DNA of 28,177 nucleotides from JAOACQ01 sp049968515 (GTDB lineage: Bacteria > Spirochaetota > Brevinematia > Brevinematales > JAOACQ01), in NCBI GenBank assembly GCA_049968515.1, contig JBMFQR010000024.1, positions 1-28,177 of the forward strand. The letters run 5' to 3'. Made by a program: the position numbers and the translations under genes. Below, in pieces: positions 1-8,017 of this stretch; position 1 is the stretch's first letter; each line of letters begins with the position of its first letter. The notes below the pieces were generated by a model. That model saw nothing but the letters and a program-made list of their open reading frames with translations, had not been told where the DNA came from and did not search any database.

Positions 1-26
1 TTTTCTAATTTCGTTATAAAAGCAGC

Positions 27-54
27 TTGAATACTTTTTTGGAGTAGATAAAAT
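27..54 (+). promoter_or_regulatory. candidate sigma-70 promoter for lgt-mutL
   Basis: TTGAAT at 27-32 is followed 16 nt later by TAAAAT at 49-54, about 25 nt upstream of the lgt start codon. Spacing and hexamers fit a housekeeping promoter, but AT-rich DNA produces such matches by chance. A Shine-Dalgarno AGGAG lies at 69-73, 6 nt before the ATG. Confidence 0.35.
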
Positions 55-79
55 TTGACTTTTATCATAGGAGAAATAA

Positions 80-988
80 ATGTTTGCGTATTTAAGTCAT
101 CCTGATATGAATCCAGAAATAATCCATCTGTTTGGACCCTTTGGCATAAGGTGGTATAGCCTTATGTATATTCTCGGATTTCTGTTTGTATACTTTTTTG
201 TCTATTATGGAATTAAAAAAGACTACTTTAAGATTACCCAGACAGAGCTGTCTGATATTTTATTCTATGCATTTCTCGGTGTTTTATTTGGTGGAAGATT
301 GGGCTATGTGTTCTTTTACAACCTTCCTTATTATCTTTCCAATCCAGCGAAAATTATAGCATTCTGGGAAGGTGGAATGTCTTTTCATGGGGGATTTTTA
401 GGGGTATTGATTGGAGTTTATATTTATTCGATAACTAGAAAAAAACATTTTGTTGACATAATGGATATTTTTGCAATTCCTACGACAGTAGGTCTGGGAT
501 TTGGTAGATGGGGAAATTTTGTAAATCAGGAGCTATGGGGTAGACCAACAACAATGCCATGGGGGGTAGTTTTTCAGAGGATTCCAAAGGAAAAGTATTT
601 TTCGGTTAGTGAAGGATGGGTAAAAGAGTTTGCAAAAAAGATTGGAATGGAAATTTTGCCCGGCATTGATAGAATAAATTTACCGAGACATCCCTCCCAG
701 CTTTATGAGATGTTTCTGGAAGGATTTTTGCTTTTCTTTATTATGCTTCTCTTTGTAAAACTTGGCAGAAGAGAAAGAGGTTTTTACTCATCAGTTTTTC
801 TTATAGGTTATGGGTCTGCGCGTTTCTTTGTTGAGTTTTTCAGAGAACCAGACGAGCAAATAGGATACCTATTTGGCGGCTGGTTTACAATGGGCATGCT
901 TCTTTCATTACCGATGATAATAATCGGGCTTATTCTGTTATTTTATTTTCTTTCAAGAAAGGAGAAGAATCTTCTGTGGGTAAAATAA
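80..988 (+). CDS. lgt: prolipoprotein diacylglyceryl transferase Lgt
   Basis: Inner-membrane enzyme that moves diacylglycerol from phosphatidylglycerol to the lipobox cysteine of prolipoproteins, the first step of lipoprotein maturation. Family hallmarks are visible: HGG at residues 103-105, the Lgt signature GRWGNFVNQELWG at 142-154 with R143, RHPSQLYE at 203-210, and ARFFVEFFREPD near 247-258. H103 and R143 fall at the same numbers as the essential E. coli residues. Several hydrophobic spans (about 25-45, 60-80, 104-118, 211-227, 237-250, 267-291) fit a seven-helix protein. Its 302 residues are normal for the family. The ATG has AGGAG six nt upstream. Its likely substrates in this window are the GH16, ApbE and 26123-27013 lipoproteins. 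The stop lies inside mutL, so the two are probably cotranscribed. Confidence 0.97.
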   Translation: MFAYLSHPDMNPEIIHLFGPFGIRWYSLMYILGFLFVYFFVYYGIKKDYFKITQTELSDILFYAFLGVLFGGRLGYVFFYNLPYYLSNPAKIIAFWEGGMSFHGGFLGVLIGVYIYSITRKKHFVDIMDIFAIPTTVGLGFGRWGNFVNQELWGRPTTMPWGVVFQRIPKEKYFSVSEGWVKEFAKKIGMEILPGIDRINLPRHPSQLYEMFLEGFLLFFIMLLFVKLGRRERGFYSSVFLIGYGSARFFVEFFREPDEQIGYLFGGWFTMGMLLSLPMIIIGLILLFYFLSRKEKNLLWVK

Positions 989-2712
989 TAGAGCTTGATT
1001 ATTCAACAGTTGTTAAGATAGCTGCTGGAGAGATTGTTGATAGACCAGCCTCTGTAGTTAGAGAACTAATTGACAATTCGATAGATGCTGATTCAAGCAG
1101 GATTTCTGTTTACATAACTGGAGGTGGAAAAGAGTATATTGAAGTGATTGATGATGGGACTGGAATGGAAAAAGACGACATTTTAATTTCGGTAAAAAAC
1201 CACACCACAAGTAAAATAAAGAAGTTTTCGGAGATTGAGACTTTGACCACCTTGGGTTTCAGGGGAGAGGCACTTTCAAGCATTGCAGAGGTTTCCAAGC
1301 TTACGATTATCTCCAGAACATCTGAAAGTCTTGTTGCTTACAGTCTTGATGTTGAAGCAGGCGGAAGTCTTGGATTAAAAGAGACCTCACGTTCAAAGGG
1401 AACTTCTGTTATCGTCAGGGATTTATTTTTTAATATTCCCGTAAGAAGAAAGTTTCTTTCCAGCCCTGCTTCAGAGACAAAGCTTGTTGAAAAGGAGATA
1501 GTAAAGAAAGCCCTTTCCTTTTACAAAATTGGGTTTGAATTTACTTCTGAGGGAAAAAGAAAATTTATAACTCCTCCAAAAAATTCCTATTTTGAAAGAA
1601 TAAACGATTTTTATCCTGATGTTACGAATGATTTAATTCCTTTAGAACTTGTAAGAGAGAATTTTACTATCACGGGATATATTTCTAAACCAAACTTTAT
1701 AAGACCTAACAGGCTTTATGAGTATTTCTTTGTTAATAATAGGCCTGTTGAATGGAAGAGTTTTTATTTTATACTTGGCAGTGTTTATGAAGGTTTAATT
1801 CCCAAGGGTTATTTTCCAGCTGCATTTATTTATCTATTTATAGATCCGTCCTGTGTCGATGTAAATGTTCATCCGATGAAAAAAGAGGTAAAATTTAAGG
1901 ATGAAGCCCTCATAGTTAAAGAGCTCAGGCAGCTAATGGAAGATGCTTTGAATGTTGGAAATGTCTATCATATTGGTGAGGAGAAAGTTAATTTCTCGCC
2001 TTATGAGAAGGAGATTAGTAAAGCAATAAGTGATTTTGTTGTTTATAATAAACATGAAGATATAAATAAAAATTATCTTTTTGAAAGGACGGAAAGTTAT
2101 AAATTAACTTCTAAGTCTTTGGAAAAGCCTGAAAAGCTGTATTTCTCTTCGATGAGATATATAGGAACTGCTTTTGACACCTATCTTATATTTGAAGAGG
2201 GGGAAAAGATTATTTTTCTTGACCAGCATGCCGCACATGAAAGGATAATGTATGAGAAGTTAAAAAAAGTTTATGAGAAAAAGATATTAACATCTCAGGA
2301 GCTTCTTGTGCCGGTAAAGTTTGATGTTCCCTTGATTGTTCTTGACAGTTTTATTGAAAATCTTTCTTTTCTTAAGGCTTTTGGCTTTGAGATTGAACAC
2401 TTTGGAGATAATACTTTTATTGCGAGGAGTGCACCTGTTTTTGTGGACTATGCAGATATTGTTAATGTAATTATGGGTTTTGTTGAAAGTTTAAAAAAAG
2501 ATGTCTCTGACTATATTGATGATTCAATTAAGCAAATGGCCTGTAAATCGTCTGTGAAAGCTGGGAAAAGGTTATCTAAGGATGAAGTCGGGGCTTTAAT
2601 TAACGAGCTTGAAAAAACTGATAACAACATTACCTGCCCTCACGGAAGACCCATAATCTTCGTAATGGAGAAAAGAGAATTGGAGAAGCAGTTTAAGAGG
2701 AGTGGTTTTTGA
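976..2712 (+). CDS. mutL: DNA mismatch repair protein MutL (endonuclease type)
   Basis: GHKL ATPase that couples mismatch recognition by MutS to strand nicking. ATPase motifs are complete: E30 and N34 in the ENSIDA-type motif, DDGTGM 59-64, GFRGEAL 94-100 and GTSVIVRDLFFNIPVR 142-157. The C-terminal domain carries the metal-binding DQHA(X)2E(X)4E motif starting at D416, ACK at 522-524 and CPHGRP at 554-559. These mark the nicking MutL found in bacteria without MutH. At 578 residues it is near usual length, with a short variable linker. The start is GTG, with GGAG at 961-964 eleven nt upstream. Its first 13 nt overlap lgt, implying translational coupling. Its last 20 nt overlap the convergent UDP-glucuronate decarboxylase gene. 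No mutS is in the window. Confidence 0.96.
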   Translation: MGKIIELDYSTVVKIAAGEIVDRPASVVRELIDNSIDADSSRISVYITGGGKEYIEVIDDGTGMEKDDILISVKNHTTSKIKKFSEIETLTTLGFRGEALSSIAEVSKLTIISRTSESLVAYSLDVEAGGSLGLKETSRSKGTSVIVRDLFFNIPVRRKFLSSPASETKLVEKEIVKKALSFYKIGFEFTSEGKRKFITPPKNSYFERINDFYPDVTNDLIPLELVRENFTITGYISKPNFIRPNRLYEYFFVNNRPVEWKSFYFILGSVYEGLIPKGYFPAAFIYLFIDPSCVDVNVHPMKKEVKFKDEALIVKELRQLMEDALNVGNVYHIGEEKVNFSPYEKEISKAISDFVVYNKHEDINKNYLFERTESYKLTSKSLEKPEKLYFSSMRYIGTAFDTYLIFEEGEKIIFLDQHAAHERIMYEKLKKVYEKKILTSQELLVPVKFDVPLIVLDSFIENLSFLKAFGFEIEHFGDNTFIARSAPVFVDYADIVNVIMGFVESLKKDVSDYIDDSIKQMACKSSVKAGKRLSKDEVGALINELEKTDNNITCPHGRPIIFVMEKRELEKQFKRSGF

Positions 2713-3637
2713 TTTCATTCTCAAAGTATTCAATTGTTTTGATAAGGCCTTCTCTTAATTTTATCTTCGGTCTCCAGCCGAGTTTTTCCTTTGCAAGGGT
2801 TATATCGGGTTGTCTTTGTTTTGGGTCGTCAGGAGGAAGGGGTTTATAAACTATCTTTGACTTCGAGCCGGTAAGTTCAAGAACAAGCTTTGCCAGTTCA
2901 AGTATTGTAAATTCATCTGGATTCCCGAGGTTGACAGGGCCTGAAAAGTTTTCCGTCTCCATCATTTTCATTATCCCATCGATGAGATCATCTATATAGC
3001 AAAAACTTCTTGTCTGCCTCCCTTCACCAAAGACAGTGATGTCTTCATTCTTTAAAGCCTGAACAATAAAATTTGAAACAACTCTTCCATCATTCTGAAG
3101 CATTCTTGGGCCATAGGTGTTGAAGATTCTTATTATCTTTATGTCAACTTTATTTTGTCTGTGATAGTCCATACAGAGTGTTTCAGCCACTCTTTTGCCT
3201 TCATCATAGCAGCTTCTTATACCAATTGGATTTACATTTCCCCAGTAGTCTTCCTTTTGGGGATGAACAGTGGGATCGCCATATACCTCACTTGTTGAGG
3301 CCTGAAGCATTCTTGCCTTAACTCTTTTAGCAAGTCCCAGCATATTCAGTGTGCCAATAACGTTGGTCTTTATTGTTTTTATTGGATTGAACTGGTAATG
3401 AATGGGAGAGGCTGGACAGGCCAGATTAAATATCCACTCTGCTTCAACCATTATTTTATCAACTATATCATACCTTATAATTTCAAAGTTTTTATTGTCT
3501 CTCAGATGGTTTATGTTTTTTATCCTGCCTGTAAAAAAGTTGTCAAGACATATTACATAATGCCCCTTTTTTAACAGAGCTTCACAAAGATGACTTCCTA
3601 TAAAGCCAGCGCCACCGGTTACAAGACAGACTTTCAT
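2693..3637 (-). CDS. UDP-glucuronate decarboxylase (UDP-xylose synthase), extended SDR
   Basis: Cytosolic NAD+-dependent enzyme expected to convert UDP-glucuronate to UDP-xylose for surface glycans. Numbered from the ATG at 3637, it shows the Rossmann motif GGAGFIG at 8-14, the active-site stretch TSEVYGDP (115-122, with E117), and CYDEGKR with Y144 and K148 as the YxxxK pair. RIFNTYGPRM and PDDPKQRQPDI follow, both characteristic of the UXS branch rather than GalE or RmlB. The 314-residue length fits. An in-frame TTG at 3658 lies inside the upstream gene. The ATG at 3637 is preferred because GAGG precedes it by 8 nt. It sits 13 nt after the coiled-coil gene, probably in the same transcript. 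The exact product (UDP-xylose versus another nucleotide sugar) is inferred from motifs. Confidence 0.88.
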   Translation of the reverse strand: MKVCLVTGGAGFIGSHLCEALLKKGHYVICLDNFFTGRIKNINHLRDNKNFEIIRYDIVDKIMVEAEWIFNLACPASPIHYQFNPIKTIKTNVIGTLNMLGLAKRVKARMLQASTSEVYGDPTVHPQKEDYWGNVNPIGIRSCYDEGKRVAETLCMDYHRQNKVDIKIIRIFNTYGPRMLQNDGRVVSNFIVQALKNEDITVFGEGRQTRSFCYIDDLIDGIMKMMETENFSGPVNLGNPDEFTILELAKLVLELTGSKSKIVYKPLPPDDPKQRQPDITLAKEKLGWRPKIKLREGLIKTIEYFENEIKNHSS

Positions 3638-3650
3638 TGGGATTCCTCTC

Positions 3651-4589
3651 TTATTCAAATTCGTAAGATAGGTAAACAGCTATACCTTTTTCTTTTGCAT
3701 ATTTTTTTACGTCAGGGGAAGAGGTCATATGAGTAATAAGTATAGGGAAAATTTCATATTTGACATCAATAATGTTGATTTTTTTTCTTATAAACTCATC
3801 AACATACTTTTTTGAAAGTTCAATCTTTGATTCACCAACTATTAATATTTCCTTTCCATTTCTAACGCCTTTTCCTAAGATGTTTATCTGTATATCTCTA
3901 CCATTTTTGTCTTGTAAGAAATCCCTTATTAATTTTCCCTTCACTTCAATATCAAAATCTCTTTTGAGTAAAAAGGGTAAGTGTTTATATGAAAGATTTT
4001 CGAGGTGAAAACCAAGATTTGATGAAATTCCTCCAAGCTGTTTTCTTGTTTCCTGATGTTCATGAACAAGCTTTTTAAGTTCCTGTTCAGTTTTAGATTG
4101 AGCTTCAGCTAACCTATCGACTCTTTCTGTAAGTTCGTTGAGCCTTTGTTCAGTTTTAGCCTGAGCAATAGCAAGTTCGTTGAGCCTTTGTTCAGTTTTA
4201 ATCTGGGCTTCGGCGAGTTTATCCACTCTTTCTGTAAGCTTATCCACTCTTTCAGTAAGCCTATCGACTCTTTCTGTAAGTTCGTTGAGCCTTTGTTCAG
4301 TTTTAGCCTGAGCAATAGCAAGTTCATTAAGCCTTTGTTCAGTTTTAATCTGGGCTTCGGCGAGTTTGTCTACTCTTTCTGTAAGTTCATTAAGCCTTTG
4401 TTCAGTTTTAGCCTGTGCTCTTGAAAGTTCACCGAGCCAGTATTCCATATTTTCTCTGATTTCTTTTAATTCTAATCTAATTGGTTGCTGGATAGCAAAA
4501 TCCATAAACTCTACTAAAGTCTTTACCTGATTCTCATTTTTAAAGGCTTCCTTAAGTTTTTCATAAAAGTTTATTGATTCAGTAATCAT
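3651..4589 (-). CDS. coiled-coil protein with C-terminal PD-(D/E)XK nuclease-like domain
   Basis: From the ATG at 4589 the protein has 312 residues: a short N-terminal part (1-50), a long heptad-repeat coiled coil (about 55-185) built from units like KTEQRLNEL and TERVDKL, and a compact C-terminal domain (about 190-312). That domain has D232, then E253-S-K255 on a hydrophobic strand, matching the spacing of PD-(D/E)XK nucleases. Its overall plan recalls the DUF3782-like coiled-coil/nuclease proteins common in thermophiles and cyanobacteria; that link is from memory and its function is unknown. The coil is encoded by a 147-bp near-identical DNA tandem repeat. An upstream TTG-initiated extension to 4667 is rejected: a strong promoter and GAGGTG seven nt before the ATG fix the start at 4589. 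UXS follows 13 nt downstream. Confidence 0.72.
   Translation of the reverse strand: MITESINFYEKLKEAFKNENQVKTLVEFMDFAIQQPIRLELKEIRENMEYWLGELSRAQAKTEQRLNELTERVDKLAEAQIKTEQRLNELAIAQAKTEQRLNELTERVDRLTERVDKLTERVDKLAEAQIKTEQRLNELAIAQAKTEQRLNELTERVDRLAEAQSKTEQELKKLVHEHQETRKQLGGISSNLGFHLENLSYKHLPFLLKRDFDIEVKGKLIRDFLQDKNGRDIQINILGKGVRNGKEILIVGESKIELSKKYVDEFIRKKINIIDVKYEIFPILITHMTSSPDVKKYAKEKGIAVYLSYEFE
4113..4384 (-). repeat. 147-bp in-frame tandem repeat encoding heptads
   Basis: The segment beginning at 4113 recurs at 4260 (offset 147 nt, 49 codons). Over about 110-125 nt only a handful of positions differ. Shorter pieces (KTEQRLNEL and TERVDKL units) are repeated inside each copy, so four KTEQRLNEL-like blocks and five TERVD(K/R)L blocks appear in total. 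The period is a multiple of three and of seven codons, so gain or loss of a unit keeps both reading frame and heptad phase. Confidence 0.85.
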
Positions 4590-4608
4590 ATAGGTGCACC
4601 TCTTTTTT

Positions 4609-4637
4609 ATATTAGTATGAGAAGGATAAAAAGTCAA
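4609..4637 (-). promoter_or_regulatory. strong sigma-70-like promoter for the coiled-coil gene and UXS
   Basis: On the minus strand TTGACT (4632-4637) is followed after exactly 17 nt by TAATAT (4609-4614). It lies just past the carbonic anhydrase stop and 20 nt before the ATG at 4589. The predicted RNA would begin about at the ribosome site GAGGTG (4597-4602), giving a very short leader. This separates the coiled-coil/UXS pair from the carA/carbonic anhydrase pair. Confidence 0.7.
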
Positions 4638-4642
4638 ATAGT

Positions 4643-5260
4643 TTAAATCAGTTTTTTTTCTTTCCATTCGGCAATAGGGAGTGCCAACTCTTTTATCTCT
4701 CCATTATATATGTTTATAATCCATCCATGTAGTTGTGGAAGGGTTTTATTTTTTATTGAATTTTTTATCACTCTGGTTTTAAGGAGGTTTTCAATTTGTT
4801 TTATTACATTTAATTCGCTTAACAAATCACATTCTTCTTTAAAATCTTTACTAATATTGAGTTCATTTTTACTTTTTAAGTACAATTTCCTAATATCTTT
4901 AATCCATTTTTTTACATATCCTACTGCACTATTTTTGACAGCAGCTTTAATACCACCACAATCGTAATGTCCAGCTACTATTATATGCTTTACCTTTAAA
5001 ACATCCACTGCAAACTCCAGTACAGCAAGAAAATTAGGATCACCTGGTTTAACCTGGTTGGCAATATTTCTGTGTACAAAGATTTCTCCTGGATTGGTCT
5101 GTGTAAAGATACTTAATGGGAGTCTACTATCGCTACATCCGATATAAAGAAAAGGTGGTGACTGGTCACCTGAGAGTTCTTTAAAATAGTCTGGAAATCT
5201 AATTTTTATTTCTTCTGACCATTGCAGGTTGTTTTTTATTATTTCTTCATAACTATGCAC
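4643..5260 (-). CDS. beta-class carbonic anhydrase
   Basis: Zinc enzyme interconverting CO2 and bicarbonate. The beta-class signature is complete: CSDSR at 42-46 (zinc ligand C42, with the D44/R46 dyad) and HYDCGG at 98-103 (zinc ligands H98 and C101). The 205-residue length is typical. The start is a GTG at 5258-5260, supported by GGAGG (5267-5271) six nt upstream; both lie in the 3' end of carA, and the genes overlap by 8 nt. The pair should be translationally coupled. CarA belongs to carbamoyl-phosphate synthetase, which uses bicarbonate, so local bicarbonate supply is a sensible inferred role. Loss of the zinc site is not seen, so activity is expected. Confidence 0.94.
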   Translation of the reverse strand: MHSYEEIIKNNLQWSEEIKIRFPDYFKELSGDQSPPFLYIGCSDSRLPLSIFTQTNPGEIFVHRNIANQVKPGDPNFLAVLEFAVDVLKVKHIIVAGHYDCGGIKAAVKNSAVGYVKKWIKDIRKLYLKSKNELNISKDFKEECDLLSELNVIKQIENLLKTRVIKNSIKNKTLPQLHGWIINIYNGEIKELALPIAEWKEKKLI

Positions 5261-6344
5261 TTTTATCCTCCAAAACCATATTCATAAACTCATCAAAAAG
5301 ATAAAGTGAGTCGTGAGGTCCCGGTGATGATTCAGGATGGTACTGGACTGACATTATGGGATATTTTCTGTGTTTTATTCCCTCTATGGTATTATCGTTC
5401 AGATTTATGTGCGTTACTTCAACATCAGAAGGAATTGTATCTTCAACAATCGAAAAGCCGTGATTTTGTGAGGTTATTTCTATTCTGCCAGTTTTGAGGT
5501 TTTTTACTGGCTGGTTTGCTCCACGATGCCCGAATTTTAGCTTGTATGTTTTTGCACCAAGTGCAAGCCCGAGCAACTGGTGTCCTAAACATATCCCGAA
5601 CATAGGAAGCCTGCCAATAAGATTCTTTATTGTTTCAATAACGTAATGGATGGCTGCTGGATCACCTGGCCCATTGGAAATAAAGAAACCATCTGGCTTA
5701 AGATTTAATATTTCCTCTGCTGAAAAAGTTGCTGGAACAAGTGTAATATTTGCCTCTCTCTCATCAAAAAGTCTAAGAATGTTCAGCTTGACTCCAGCAT
5801 CTAAAACTACAATATGAGGTCTTCCATTTGCAAATGGCTTATACCTTTTGGGCTTATCTATTGTTACATTCGGTACAAGATCAAGCCCATTCATATCTGG
5901 AAGTTTATCGAGTTTTTTTCTCAGGCTTTCAATGTCAAAATCAATTGCTGAAAGTATCCCATTCATTGCTCCCTTTATTCTTATTATTCTTGTCAATTTT
6001 CTTGTATCGATTCCTTCTATTCCTACAACTTTGTTTTTCTCAAGATAATTTGAAAGAGAATCTTTGCTTGACCAATTAGATGTAATTTTTGAAAGTTCTC
6101 TGATTACAAATCCAGCTGCCTGAACTCTATTGCTTTCAATATTTTCATCGTTTATACCATAATTTCCAATAAGAGGATATGTCATTGTTACAATCTGACC
6201 ATTGTAGGAAGGATCAGTCAATATTTCCTGATAACCAGTCATAGAGGTATTGAAAACGACCTCTCCCATTGTTTCACCATAAAAGCCAAAGTTTTTGCCA
6301 AAGAATACCTCGCCATTTTTCAAGAGAAGTATGGCTTTTTTCAT
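5253..6344 (-). CDS. carA: carbamoyl-phosphate synthase small (glutaminase) subunit
   Basis: Glutamine amidotransferase subunit that hydrolyses glutamine and channels ammonia to CarB for carbamoyl phosphate, which feeds pyrimidine and arginine synthesis. The N-terminal CarA domain is recognisable (FNTSMTGYQEILTDPSY). The class I amidotransferase domain has SNGPGDP, the nucleophile C252 in GICLGHQ, and H336/E338 in QYHPESSPGP. The spacing of the triad is identical to E. coli CarA (269/353/355). Its 363 residues are normal. The ATG at 6342-6344 has AGGA a few nt upstream. It is the first gene of a minus-strand pair with carbonic anhydrase. carB is not adjacent, which is not unusual. Confidence 0.97.
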   Translation of the reverse strand: MKKAILLLKNGEVFFGKNFGFYGETMGEVVFNTSMTGYQEILTDPSYNGQIVTMTYPLIGNYGINDENIESNRVQAAGFVIRELSKITSNWSSKDSLSNYLEKNKVVGIEGIDTRKLTRIIRIKGAMNGILSAIDFDIESLRKKLDKLPDMNGLDLVPNVTIDKPKRYKPFANGRPHIVVLDAGVKLNILRLFDEREANITLVPATFSAEEILNLKPDGFFISNGPGDPAAIHYVIETIKNLIGRLPMFGICLGHQLLGLALGAKTYKLKFGHRGANQPVKNLKTGRIEITSQNHGFSIVEDTIPSDVEVTHINLNDNTIEGIKHRKYPIMSVQYHPESSPGPHDSLYLFDEFMNMVLEDKSA

Positions 6345-6360
6345 AACTGCTTCCTTTAAT

Positions 6361-6389
6361 TTGACCTAAACTCACAAATATTTTAAAAT
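6361..6389 (+). promoter_or_regulatory. promoter for the LRR-clpS-clpA operon
   Basis: TTGACC (6361-6366), a 17-nt spacer and TAAAAT (6384-6389) lie 37 nt upstream of the GTG at 6427. The site interlocks with the carA promoter on the other strand: each -35 box lies in the region where the other promoter would start transcription. Confidence 0.6.
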
Positions 6390-6408
6390 AAAAAGTTAAA
6401 ATTATCAA
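6380..6408 (-). promoter_or_regulatory. carA promoter
   Basis: On the minus strand TTGATA (6403-6408), a 17-nt spacer and TAAAAT (6380-6385) lie about 36 nt upstream of the carA ATG. Its -10 box overlaps the -10 box of the opposing promoter at 6361-6389, within the palindrome ATTTTAAAAT (6380-6389). Confidence 0.6.
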
Positions 6409-6426
6409 AAAGTTGTGGGGTAAAAA

Positions 6427-8013
6427 GTGGGGGAAGTAGTTGAATTAATAAGAATTGGAAATAAGGAGTACTCCTCTGATGTAAGAGAGCTTTATCTATC
6501 AGAAATGGGAATTTCATCTCTCGACTGGCTTTTGCATTTCACAAGGCTTGAAAGACTCTGGCTTGACCACAATAAGATCTCAGAAATTATAAATATGGAT
6601 CATCTTAAAGAGCTTATAGGTTTAAGGCTTGGCTACAATAGAATTACAGAGATAAAAAACCTTGATAATCTTAAGAAGCTAAGATGGCTTTATCTTAACA
6701 ACAACAGGATACAGAAGATAGAAAATCTTGATAAACTTGAGAGCATTGAAAGCCTTTACATTGATGGTAACCCGCTGAAATCTATTGATAAGAAGACGTT
6801 TGATTTTTTGAGAATAAGAGGTTGTATATTTTACTCCAATGAGGGTAAAAGGATAGGCACAGTTGAAGATTATGTTGAATTGAAGAGGCTTGAAATTGAC
6901 TTTCCAGAAAGAGTAACTATAAGCGGAATAGATTTCTCAATCGGGACAGAAGAGGTCAATATTGTTGGTCAAAATGTGAAGGAGATTGATAAAAACTTTC
7001 AGAATTTCACACATCTTAAGATACTTTCCCTTTCAAGAAATTCCATAGAGGAAATAAAAAATCTTGACAACCTTGTTAATTTAAGAGTTTTAAGTCTTTT
7101 TGGCTGTAAGATAAAGGAGATAGAAGGTCTTGACAACCTTGTTAATCTTGAAAGGTTAAGTTTATCAAACAACAGAATAGAAGAAATAAAGAACCTTGAT
7201 AGTCTTGTTAATTTAAAAATGCTTGGTTTGAGAAATAATATAATTTCAAAGATAGAGAATCTTGAAAATCTCACAAATCTTCAGGTTCTATGGCTGGCAG
7301 ATAACCAGATTGAAAAAATAGAGAATTTGCAGAAACTTGAAAACCTGAAAGAGCTTCATCTTGGTGGAAACAAGATTTCGAGAATAGCAAATTTGGGTAA
7401 GCTTGTAAATCTGCAGGGTTTATATCTTGAGAATAATCAGATTTCAAAGATTGAAAATCTTGATAAACTTGAAAATCTTGAGGAATTACATCTTGCTGGC
7501 AATCAGATAAGCCTGATTGAAGGTCTTTCGACTTTGAAAAAGCTAAGATGGTTTTCACTTTCAAGGAATCAGATTGGAGTTATTGAGAATCTTGACTCAC
7601 TTATTAACCTTGAATTTCTTGCGCTTGATAACAACCAGATTCTCAAGATAGAAAATCTCGACCATCAGAAGAGGCTAAAATGGCTTTATCTTTATAACAA
7701 TCAGATATCAAAAATAGAGAATCTTGAAAAACAGAAGGAGCTTTTAGGTCTTTACCTTCATAATAACAGGATAAAAAGGATTGAAAACCTCAATAATTTG
7801 AAAAACTTACAGATATTATGGCTTAATTATAATCAGATAAGAAGGATTGAAAATTTGGAAGAGCTTGAAAATTTAAAAATTTTAGAAATTGATAATAATC
7901 CCCTTGAAAGTATTGAAAAAAATACTTATAATTTATTAAGAGATAAAAAGGTGAAAATTGGAGAGGTTTTTATTGATGAATTTGTGAATATCTACAAGTT
8001 GAGGGTCGATTAA
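6427..8013 (+). CDS. cytoplasmic SDS22-like leucine-rich-repeat protein, two duplicated LRR blocks
   Basis: 528 residues with no signal peptide or membrane span. The repeats follow a 22-residue SDS22/internalin-type pattern, LxxLxxLxLxxNxIxxIENLDxL. Block 1 (about 20-125) has four to five repeats and ends in a cap NPLKSIDKKTFDFLR (115-129). Block 2 (about 160-528) has about 13 repeats and ends in the similar cap NPLESIEKNTYNLLR (491-505). Sequences after both caps and before both blocks are also alike, so the protein looks like a duplicated module whose second copy expanded. Such proteins usually bind other proteins; the partner is unknown. The GTG start has only a weak GTGGGG site at 6415-6420. 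The stop is 4 nt before clpS, so the genes are probably cotranscribed. Confidence 0.85.
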   Translation: MGEVVELIRIGNKEYSSDVRELYLSEMGISSLDWLLHFTRLERLWLDHNKISEIINMDHLKELIGLRLGYNRITEIKNLDNLKKLRWLYLNNNRIQKIENLDKLESIESLYIDGNPLKSIDKKTFDFLRIRGCIFYSNEGKRIGTVEDYVELKRLEIDFPERVTISGIDFSIGTEEVNIVGQNVKEIDKNFQNFTHLKILSLSRNSIEEIKNLDNLVNLRVLSLFGCKIKEIEGLDNLVNLERLSLSNNRIEEIKNLDSLVNLKMLGLRNNIISKIENLENLTNLQVLWLADNQIEKIENLQKLENLKELHLGGNKISRIANLGKLVNLQGLYLENNQISKIENLDKLENLEELHLAGNQISLIEGLSTLKKLRWFSLSRNQIGVIENLDSLINLEFLALDNNQILKIENLDHQKRLKWLYLYNNQISKIENLEKQKELLGLYLHNNRIKRIENLNNLKNLQILWLNYNQIRRIENLEELENLKILEIDNNPLESIEKNTYNLLRDKKVKIGEVFIDEFVNIYKLRVD

Positions 8014-8017
8014 TAAT

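Noticed and set aside
3638..3658. TTG-initiated 7-residue extension of the UDP-glucuronate decarboxylase
   Set aside because: It overlaps the upstream gene, and the ATG at 3637 has the GAGG site and begins right at the Rossmann strand.
4109..4424. Open frames on both strands across the heptad repeat (72 and 92 codons)
   Set aside because: They arise because the 147-bp repeat is a multiple of three with no stops in other frames. The products are low-complexity echoes and have no ribosome site.
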